DNA from: Rudanella lutea DSM 19387
GTDB taxonomy: Bacteria > Bacteroidota > Bacteroidia > Cytophagales > Spirosomataceae
Length of the DNA stretch: 64,000 nucleotides
NCBI RefSeq assembly: GCF_000383955.1
Contig: NZ_KB913013.1
Coordinates: forward strand, 5,413,694-5,477,693
Reading direction: 5' to 3'
Part shown: piece by piece, positions 58,572 through 64,000 of the stretch
How positions within the stretch are numbered: the stretch's first letter is position 1
Layout: each line of letters starts with the position of its first letter
Translations under genes and position numbers: made by a program
The notes under the pieces: model-generated
The model's database searches: none
What the model saw: only the letters and a program-made list of their open reading frames with translations
Told to the model about the DNA's origin: nothing

Positions 58572-58991
58572 ATGCCACGACTCGTTGCCATTGATTTTGG
58601 AGCCAAACGCACGGGAATTGCCGTGACCGACCCCCTGCAACTCATTGCATCGGCGCTGGAAACCATTCCGTCGCATACGGTGGTGGCTTACCTGAAAAAG
58701 TACGCGCAGACCGAGCCGATTGAGGCCTTTGTGGTGGGTATGCCGAAGCGGCTCGATGGAACCGATACCGACAATACACCCCGGGTAAAGTCGTTTGTGC
58801 GGGCCTTGCAGAACGCTTTTCCCGAAACCCCCGTTCATCTACACGACGAGCGATTTACGAGCAAAATGGCCTTGCAAGCCATGATTGCGAGCGGGTCGAC
58901 AAAGAAAGACCGACGCGAAAAATCGGGTAACATCGATAAAGTAAGCGCGGCAATCATTTTGCAATCATTTATGGAACAACATCAGCGATGA
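58572..58991 (+). CDS. ruvX: Holliday-junction-resolvase-like protein YqgF/RuvX
   Basis: A 139-residue RNase H-fold nuclease, needed for pre-16S rRNA 5'-end processing and proposed to resolve junctions. It has AIDFGAKRTGIAVTDP (catalytic Asp), VGMPKRLDGTDTDNTPR (Glu/Asp region), HLHDERFTSKMA and DRREKSGNIDKVSAAIIL. The start at 58572 is fixed by the family's first strand. Its TGA lies within the following palindrome. Confidence 0.93.
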   Translation: MPRLVAIDFGAKRTGIAVTDPLQLIASALETIPSHTVVAYLKKYAQTEPIEAFVVGMPKRLDGTDTDNTPRVKSFVRALQNAFPETPVHLHDERFTSKMALQAMIASGSTKKDRREKSGNIDKVSAAIILQSFMEQHQR

Positions 58992-59052
58992 GCTATAAGT
59001 GATGAGTGATGAACTATTGTTGTCGCTCATCGCTCATCACTTATAGCTCATC
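58987..59052. repeat. word palindrome, GATGAGTGAT family (ruvX stop / def leader)
   Basis: Left arm 58987-59014 pairs with 59025-59052 at 26 of 28 positions around a 10-nt loop. Words are GATGAGCTATAAGTGATGAG and GTGATGAAC. The left arm contains the ruvX stop; the right arm ends 10 bp before the def ATG. Shares words with 17122-17190. Confidence 0.8.
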
Positions 59053-59062
59053 ACTCTCAATT

Positions 59063-59635
59063 ATGATCCTTCCTATTGTAGCCTACGGAGACCCGGTTCT
59101 TCGTAAACGGGCTAAAGACATTGAACCGGGCACCCTCGATGTAAAAAAATTGAGCGACGACATGTTTGAAACCATGTACGCGTCGTCGGGTATTGGTTTG
59201 GCAGCCCCCCAGATCGGGCAGGGCGTTCGGATGTTTGTGGTTGATGGAACGGGCATCAATGAAGACGAAGAAGAAGCCGATAAAGACCCCAGCCTCGAAG
59301 GGTTCAAGAAAACCTTTATCAACCCCGAAATTGTCGATGAAACCGGTGAAGAATGGGGTTTTGAAGAGGGCTGTCTGAGTATTCCGGGAATCCGGGCGGA
59401 GGTGTACCGGCCCGAAGTGGTCGTGATTCGGTACTTCGATACCGACTGGAACGAACACGAAGAGGAGTACGACGGTATGGCGGCCCGCATTATCCAGCAC
59501 GAGTACGACCACCTCGAAGGTAAACTCTTTACGGATTACCTGTCGCCCCTGAAACGGCAGTTGCTGAAGAAAAAACTGGCCGACATCACCAAAGGAAAGG
59601 TGGATGTCGATTACCGGATGCGCTTTCCACGATGA
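59063..59635 (+). CDS. def: peptide deformylase
   Basis: A 190-residue metallo-hydrolase removing the N-formyl group of nascent proteins. The three motifs are intact: GIGLAAPQIGQ, EEGCLSIPG (metal Cys) and QHEYDHLEGKL (two His, catalytic Glu). An acidic insertion NEDEEEADKDPSLEGFKK between motifs 1 and 2 is characteristic of Bacteroidota. The start at 59063 (MILPIVAYG) is set by the family. Its end overlaps the next start by 4 bp. Confidence 0.97.
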   Translation: MILPIVAYGDPVLRKRAKDIEPGTLDVKKLSDDMFETMYASSGIGLAAPQIGQGVRMFVVDGTGINEDEEEADKDPSLEGFKKTFINPEIVDETGEEWGFEEGCLSIPGIRAEVYRPEVVVIRYFDTDWNEHEEEYDGMAARIIQHEYDHLEGKLFTDYLSPLKRQLLKKKLADITKGKVDVDYRMRFPR

Positions 59636-60405
59636 ACGTAACCCTCCTCCAAACCTCCCTGCACTGGCACGACCCGGTGGCGAATCGGGCCGCGCTGGAG
59701 GAGACTATTTTTGCACTGCCTCAGCCCACCGACCTCATTGTGCTGCCCGAGATGTTTACAACGGGATTCACGATGGAGGCCCCTGCTGTGGCCGAGGCTC
59801 CGCGTCTGACTACCCACCGCTGGATGCAGCAAATGGCCGCGCAAACCAATGCCGCCGTCACGGGCAGCTATGTAGTGCGCGACAACGGGCAGTACGTGAA
59901 TCGGTTGCTTTGGATGGAGCCCGACGGGCAGTTTGCTACCTACGACAAGCGGCACTTGTTCAGGATGGCGGGAGAAGACAAACTGTACAAGGCGGGGGAG
60001 TCGCGCCTGATTCGGACGTGGCGCGGCTGGCGTATCTGCCCGCTTATTTGCTACGACCTGCGGTTTCCGGTCTGGAGCCGCAACACGCCACAAGCGTATG
60101 ACCTGCTGTTGTACGTAGCCAATTGGCCCGCGGTACGGCAACAACCCTGGGACACCCTCCTGCAAGCCCGCGCCATCGAAAACTTGAGTTATGTGGTGGG
60201 TGTCAACCGGGTTGGCGACGATGTCAACGGGCACCATTATGCCGGTGGCTCGGCCATCATCAGCCCAAAAGGCGAGGTGCTGTTCAGACAGTACGAAGCC
60301 CCTGCCGCGCATCAGCAAACCCTCTCGCTCGACGAGCTAAACGAGTTTCGGGCCAAATTCCCCGCCCACCTCGACGCAGATGAGTTTGTAATAAATAATA
60401 GATAA
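59632..60405 (+). CDS. nitrilase-family omega-amidase (YafV-like)
   Basis: A 257-residue C-N hydrolase. The Glu-Lys-Cys triad is visible in LPEMFTTGF, TYDKRHLFRM and PLICYDLRFPVWSRN. This subgroup hydrolyses alpha-ketoglutaramate and similar omega-amides made by transaminases, a repair function. It is coupled to def through an ATGA overlap. The last residues INNR and the stop are encoded by the left arm of the next palindrome. Confidence 0.9.
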   Translation: MNVTLLQTSLHWHDPVANRAALEETIFALPQPTDLIVLPEMFTTGFTMEAPAVAEAPRLTTHRWMQQMAAQTNAAVTGSYVVRDNGQYVNRLLWMEPDGQFATYDKRHLFRMAGEDKLYKAGESRLIRTWRGWRICPLICYDLRFPVWSRNTPQAYDLLLYVANWPAVRQQPWDTLLQARAIENLSYVVGVNRVGDDVNGHHYAGGSAIISPKGEVLFRQYEAPAAHQQTLSLDELNEFRAKFPAHLDADEFVINNR

Positions 60406-60499
60406 TGTACAGTGAGTAATGGATAATGAGGTATGGGCTTGTGCTCAACCAAACCACATTATCCCTTACGCATTATCCATTATTTACTACCCATTATTC
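60391..60499. repeat. word palindrome, TAATGGATAATG family (omega-amidase/gatC)
   Basis: Left arm 60391-60431 (ATAAATAATAGATAATG, GTGAGTAATGGATAATGAG) pairs with right arm about 60456-60499 (CATTATCCCTTACGCATTAT, CCATTATTTACT); the best block is 16 of 18. The left arm encodes the end of the plus-strand omega-amidase and the right arm covers the stop of the minus-strand gatC. Related words occur at 63261-63362. Confidence 0.7.
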
Positions 60500-60781
60500 C
60501 ATCACCTTCGGCACCTGGAAAAAGGTCTCGTCATGCTGAGGGGCATTGACGAGGGCCTGCTCGCGGGGGAGATGATTGGCCACCGCATCGTTACGCAGTA
60601 CATTAAGGTCGGGTGAAATATGCATCAGCGGCTCTACACCCGTGGTGTCGACTTCGTTCAGTTGCTCCATCCAGGTCAGTACGCCATTGAGGCTGTTGAG
60701 CAGTTCGGCTTCTTCCTCCGGCCGAACCTCCAAACGAGCAAGGTGGGCAATTTTTTGTAAGGTCTCTTTATCGACTTTCAT
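60494..60781 (-). CDS. gatC: Asp-tRNA(Asn)/Glu-tRNA(Gln) amidotransferase subunit C
   Basis: A 95-residue GatC that stabilises GatA-GatB in making Gln-tRNA or Asn-tRNA by transamidation. It begins MKVDKETLQKIAHLARLEV and contains LNGVLTWMEQLNEVDTTGVEPL and a C-terminal VPKVME, all typical. gatA and gatB are elsewhere. The start at 60781 overlaps the end of the acyltransferase gene by 14 bp. Confidence 0.93.
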   Translation of the reverse strand: MKVDKETLQKIAHLARLEVRPEEEAELLNSLNGVLTWMEQLNEVDTTGVEPLMHISPDLNVLRNDAVANHLPREQALVNAPQHDETFFQVPKVME

Positions 60782-61517
60782 AAGGTATCGTTTTAGCCCA
60801 CTGGCTGTGTAGTTCGTTATCAATAATACGGAACGTCTGTTCCTTCAGACGTTCGAGGTCGTCGGGCGTAAGGCCGGCGGTGGGTATGGGTTCGTGAAAA
60901 ACAACCTTGACCGGGGCCCATCGCATCCGAATGGGCGACTCGTCGGGCAAGATGTAGTGGTTGTTCACCAGCGTCATGGGCACAATCGGTACCTGTTGCT
61001 GAATGGCCATGATAAACGCGCCATCTTTAAACGGATAGGCCATTTTGGGCGGTTCTTTGGTCAGGATACCCCCCTCTGGAAAAATAATGATGCTCCGCCC
61101 TTCTTTGAGTACCCGAATCGATTTGGCCAGCGAATAGGCGCGACTGCGGGCGGCTTCCCGGTCGACCATGATGTGTAACCGGGCAAACATGTACCCGAAC
61201 AGCGGAATTTTCTTAACGCCTTTTTTGCCAATAAACGCGTAAAAACCCGGCACCACCACGCCCGTCACGGCAATGTCGAAGTACGAAAAATGGTTGGCGC
61301 AGTACACGTACGCCTGCTTTGCGTCGGGCCGAAACCGCCAATCGACCCGAATCGGCATGCCAATCAGGAAGAAAAAGCATTTGCCCATAACCCGCACGGC
61401 CTCCTGCGCGTACCGTCGGCCGCTATCCCATTGAATACACAGAAAAATAAACGGGAAAAACAGCGTGAACAGGATAGCAAACAGCAGGGCGCACCAGATC
61501 GTGTAAAGCAGTCGCAT
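60768..61517 (-). CDS. plsC: 1-acyl-sn-glycerol-3-phosphate acyltransferase
   Basis: A 249-residue membrane acyltransferase making phosphatidic acid. An N-terminal helix (LLYTIWCALLFAILFTLFFPF) precedes the motifs NHFSYFD (HX4D), VDREAARSRA (substrate block) and FPEGG, followed by VPIVPMTLVNNH. The start at 61517 (MRLLYTIW) is preferred to the frame start at 61568. It is cotranscribed with gatC. Confidence 0.93.
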   Translation of the reverse strand: MRLLYTIWCALLFAILFTLFFPFIFLCIQWDSGRRYAQEAVRVMGKCFFFLIGMPIRVDWRFRPDAKQAYVYCANHFSYFDIAVTGVVVPGFYAFIGKKGVKKIPLFGYMFARLHIMVDREAARSRAYSLAKSIRVLKEGRSIIIFPEGGILTKEPPKMAYPFKDGAFIMAIQQQVPIVPMTLVNNHYILPDESPIRMRWAPVKVVFHEPIPTAGLTPDDLERLKEQTFRIIDNELHSQWAKTIPYESR

Positions 61518-61616
61518 AGGGTTGAGAAAGACAAACGACAAACCTGCAAGGTGTTTAAGAACGGTCAAGTTCCCGCTTACAGGCTTGTCGTCAATCGGTT
61601 AGCCGTTAGCCAATTT

Positions 61617-61724
61617 TTCAGTGCTGGACATTCGGACTTCAGACACCAGACGTTAGACCTGTTACCATTCTGTAGAGAGGTCTAACGTCCAGTGTCCAAC
61701 ATCTAATGTCCAGTACTGAGAGCC
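61617..61724 (+). repeat. dispersed ~105-bp palindromic element, copy 2
   Basis: A 108-bp element matching the reverse complement of 41311-41411 at 89 of 101 aligned positions plus a 7-nt insertion (AGTGTCC, a repeat of the adjacent word). It starts TTCAGTGCTGGACATT and ends CCAGTACTGAGAGCC, so its tips are inverted repeats, and GACGTTAGACC/GGTCTAACGTCC form an inner 12-bp-class stem. It lies between the purH stop and the plsC start. Confidence 0.85.
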
Positions 61725-61758
61725 AATTTTATAAATTACCGAAGCGAAATGTATAAAA

Positions 61759-63261
61759 TTAATGCTTAAAATGCCGCACACCCGTGGTCACCATGGCCAA
61801 CCCGTTGGCGTTGCAGTAGTCGACCGAGTCTTTGTCGCGGATGGAGCCGCCCGGCTGCACCACGGCCGTGACACCTGCCTGATGCGCAATTTCGACGCAG
61901 TCGGGGAAGGGGAAGAACGCATCCGATGCCATCACTGACCCGTTCAGGTCGAAGCCAAACGCGTGGGCTTTCTCAATGGCTTGCTTCAGCGCATCGACCC
62001 GCGACGTTTGACCTACGCCACTGGCCAGCAGTTGACCTTCTTTTGCCAGCACAATCGTGTTCGACTTGGTGTGCTTACAGACCTTCAGGGCAAACTCCAG
62101 TGCCTTTACTTCGCTGTCGGTGGGGGCTTTTTCGGTAACGACCGTGAAGTCGGCTCCGGTTTCGGTGCGGTTGTCCTTATCCTGTTCCAGAACGCCGTTC
62201 AGGATCGTTTTGACCAGCTTAGTGGGCAGTTCAACGGGTTTCCGGCGCAGCAAAATCCGGTTCTTCTTCGATTGCAGCAACGTGAGGGCTTCGGGAGCAA
62301 ACTCGGGCGCAATCAGAATTTCCATAAAGAGCTTGTTCAACTCCTCGGCCGTTTCGAGGTCGACCGGGCGGTTGGTGACCACCACACCCCCGAAAGCCGA
62401 AACCGGGTCGCAGGCCAGCGCGTTGAGGTAAGCTTCTTTGGCAGTGGGAGCCGTAGCCACCCCGCAGGCGTTGGTATGCTTGATGATGGCAAACGCAGCT
62501 GACTCGTCGGTGAACTCGTCAATGAGTTGAATGCACGCGTCCACATCGACCAGATTGTTAAACGAAAGTTCTTTTCCGTGCAGCTTATCGAACATGGCAT
62601 CCAGATCGCCGTAGAACGTAGCTGACTGATGCGGGTTTTCGCCGTAGCGGAGGGGCGTGGCCGACCCACCCGCTGTCTGCCCCAGGAAGTACTGGTTAAT
62701 AGCCGTATCGTAGTGTGACGTAGTAGCAAAAGCCTCCTGCGCGTACCGACGGCGGTCGTCCAGATCGGTGGCTCCGTTCTTCGCGGTCAGAATACTCAGT
62801 ACATCGGCGTACTGGTTGCGCGACGAAACGATGAGCGTGTCGGCAAAGTTTTTGGCCCCCGCCCGGATGAGCGAAATCCCGCCAATGTCGATTTTCTCGA
62901 TAATATCTTCCGCCGATGCGCCGGAGGCTACCGTCTCCTCAAAAGGGTACAGATCGACCACCACCATGTCGATAGCCGGAATCTGATGCCGCTCGGCCTG
63001 AGCTACGTCTTCGGACAGGTCGCGCCGGTACAAAATACCCCCAAATACCGCTGGGTGCAGGGTTTTGACCCGGCCACCGAAAATAGACGGGTAGCCGGTC
63101 AGGTCTTCAACCGGGATAACGGGAATGCCCAGTTGTTCGATGAAGGTCTGCGTACCACCCGTTGAATAGAGCGTAACACCCTGCTCGTGCAATAGGCGGA
63201 CAATGGGTTCGAGACCATCCTTGTAGTAAACTGACAGCAGAGCGGAAGCTATTTTTTTCAT
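61759..63261 (-). CDS. purH: bifunctional AICAR transformylase / IMP cyclohydrolase
   Basis: A 500-residue enzyme catalysing the last two steps of IMP synthesis. The N-terminal MGS-like IMPCHase domain shows LLSVYYKDGLEPIVRLL, STGGTQTF and GRVKTLHPAVFGGIL; the AICARFT domain shows LRYGENPHQSA, DVDACIQLIDEF, IIKHTNACGVA, VSAFGGVV and the C-terminal SDAFFPFPDCVEIA and QPGGSIRDKDSV. The start at 63261 (MKKIASALL) matches the family. The leader holds a word palindrome whose left arm reaches the start codon. Confidence 0.97.
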   Translation of the reverse strand: MKKIASALLSVYYKDGLEPIVRLLHEQGVTLYSTGGTQTFIEQLGIPVIPVEDLTGYPSIFGGRVKTLHPAVFGGILYRRDLSEDVAQAERHQIPAIDMVVVDLYPFEETVASGASAEDIIEKIDIGGISLIRAGAKNFADTLIVSSRNQYADVLSILTAKNGATDLDDRRRYAQEAFATTSHYDTAINQYFLGQTAGGSATPLRYGENPHQSATFYGDLDAMFDKLHGKELSFNNLVDVDACIQLIDEFTDESAAFAIIKHTNACGVATAPTAKEAYLNALACDPVSAFGGVVVTNRPVDLETAEELNKLFMEILIAPEFAPEALTLLQSKKNRILLRRKPVELPTKLVKTILNGVLEQDKDNRTETGADFTVVTEKAPTDSEVKALEFALKVCKHTKSNTIVLAKEGQLLASGVGQTSRVDALKQAIEKAHAFGFDLNGSVMASDAFFPFPDCVEIAHQAGVTAVVQPGGSIRDKDSVDYCNANGLAMVTTGVRHFKH

Positions 63262-63362
63262 ATAATGGAGAATGAGTAATGGACGATGTATAACGGCCGG
63301 CAAAGCATAACCCATGGCGGGAGTATCCGCTATGCGTTATTCTTTACACATTTTCCAGTATA
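63261..63362. repeat. word palindrome, TAATGGATAATG family (purH leader)
   Basis: Left arm 63261-63296 (TATAATGGAGAATGAGTAAT...) pairs with 63327-63362 at about 26 of 36 positions. It starts at the purH start codon and lies between that codon and the promoter, so the purH mRNA would begin with this hairpin. Shares words with 60391-60499. Confidence 0.6.
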
Positions 63363-63378
63363 CATGGACACGGAGCCG

Positions 63379-63386
63379 CAAAGATA
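63379..63386 (-). promoter_or_regulatory. -7 box TATCTTTG of purH
   Basis: A perfect TAnnTTTG match on the minus strand, about 118 bp before the purH ATG, with the palindrome 63261-63362 in between. Confidence 0.6.
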
Positions 63387-63418
63387 CGCCCCCGGCACCG
63401 ACAACCCAACCGAGGCTG

Positions 63419-63426
63419 TATCTTTG
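63419..63426 (+). promoter_or_regulatory. -7 box TATCTTTG of the flippase gene
   Basis: A perfect TAnnTTTG match 21 bp before the ATG at 63448. It is divergent from the purH box, 33 bp apart. Confidence 0.6.
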
Positions 63427-63447
63427 CCCGCCTAATCGTATCCGTAC

Positions 63448-64000
63448 ATGAGTACCTTTAAGAAACTAGCCAGCGATACGGCCCTGTACGGCGTCAGCAC
63501 CATTCTGGCCCGGTCTATCAATTTCGCCCTGGCACCCATCCAGACTTACGCGTTTCTGAAACCCGCTGAACTGGCCTCAAACGTGTCTATTTATGCCTGG
63601 ATTGGGGTCTTGCTGGCTATTTACACCCTCGGTCTCGAAACGGCCTACTTTCGGTTTGCCGCTCGTGCCAAGGGCGACGAGCGGGCCGACGAACGCCAAC
63701 TGGTGTTTAACCGAAGCACGAGTCTGCTGGTGCTGTCGGGCCTGATTCCTGCCTTCTTTACAACCCTGTTTGCCGATCAGATCGCCGGGTTGATGGGATA
63801 CCCCGGCGAGGGAATTGCAGTAATGTGGGGCGGGTTTATCCTGGCCATCGACACCATTATGGCGGTGCCGTTTGCGCGGTTGCGGGTCGAGAACAAAGCA
63901 AAACAGTTTGTGCTAGCCAAGGTGCTCAACATCCTGATCAACGTGGCGCTCAATGTTTTCTTTATCATCCTGTGCAAAGACATTGCCGAGGGCGACTACC
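63448..64000 (+). CDS. polysaccharide flippase / MATE-like exporter, 5' part
   Basis: A frame open to the window end, giving 184 residues starting MSTFKKLASDTALYGVSTIL. At least four hydrophobic helices follow (ASNVSIYAWIGVLLAIYTLG, LLVLSGLIPAFFTTLFA, GFILAIDTIMAVPFA, ILINVALNVFFIIL) with AYFRF and PFARLRVENKAKQFVLAKV, the pattern of Wzx-type oligosaccharide flippases (MurJ/MATE superfamily). It would move lipid-linked glycans across the inner membrane. The C-terminal part lies outside the window. Confidence 0.85.
   Translation, partial: MSTFKKLASDTALYGVSTILARSINFALAPIQTYAFLKPAELASNVSIYAWIGVLLAIYTLGLETAYFRFAARAKGDERADERQLVFNRSTSLLVLSGLIPAFFTTLFADQIAGLMGYPGEGIAVMWGGFILAIDTIMAVPFARLRVENKAKQFVLAKVLNILINVALNVFFIILCKDIAEGDY

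Overview
The window looks like a chromosomal segment of a Bacteroidota bacterium, most likely a Cytophagales member close to Spirosoma/Rudanella. The signs are two secreted proteins ending in type IX secretion (Por) sorting domains, a one-piece propeller sensor kinase, MlaE and class III PPK2 proteins of Cytophaga type, genes without Shine-Dalgarno sequences, and several promoters with the Bacteroidota -7 box TAnnTTTG. There is no rRNA, no recognisable tRNA, no CRISPR array and no prophage. The only autonomous mobile element seen is one small IS200-like insertion.

Layout. 0.3-7.8 kb: a PAS sensor kinase, an ABC exporter, a HupE/UreJ plus DUF3500 pair and a small XRE-regulator/membrane-protein operon. 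7.9-14.2 kb (minus): an oxidative L-fucose operon, FAH-family hydrolase > fuconolactonase > SDR dehydrogenase > FucP > mutarotase, followed by an EEP-family protein and a GH20 relic that has lost its catalytic core. No fuconate dehydratase is present. 14.6-18.2 kb: argG, a glycosyltransferase and argC. 18.3-24.8 kb (minus): a cysteine-free thioredoxin-fold protein, RarA and two GH13 glycosidases. 25.0-25.8 kb: an IS200-like tnpA between 47-nt inverted repeats and two opposed arrays of about 20-nt units. 25.8-32.8 kb: assorted metabolic genes (MOSC, Ldh-type dehydrogenase, DUF502, VOC, HAD, MFS, AraC). 32.9-39.1 kb: a 2078-residue T9SS adhesin-like protein made of Ig-like repeats. 39.6-45 kb: ROK kinase, SDR, an MlaE permease with no ATPase next to it, tandem PPK2 genes and exported MsrA. 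46.8-51.2 kb: a stressosome operon, rsbR-rsbS-rsbT, a fused ATPase/SpoIIE phosphatase, and a PAS histidine kinase with an N-terminal region that may be RsbT-like. 51.3-64 kb: prolyl oligopeptidase, propeller histidine kinase, ferredoxin reductase, Nudix, ruvX-def-omega-amidase, gatC, plsC, purH and the start of a flippase.

The most unusual signal lies between the genes. At least fifteen intergenic spaces hold imperfect inverted repeats whose arms are built from iterated short words. The word differs from place to place, but several recur at distant loci (GAACAGTGAAC, GATGAGTGAT, GAGCGAAAGAG, TAATGGATAATG, GACGTTAGA and purine tracts). Many arms begin at, or run through, a stop codon, and some encode the last residues of the neighbouring protein. 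Two of them, at 41.3 and 61.6 kb, are opposite-strand copies of one ~105-bp palindrome, about 88% identical, so at least this family is dispersed.
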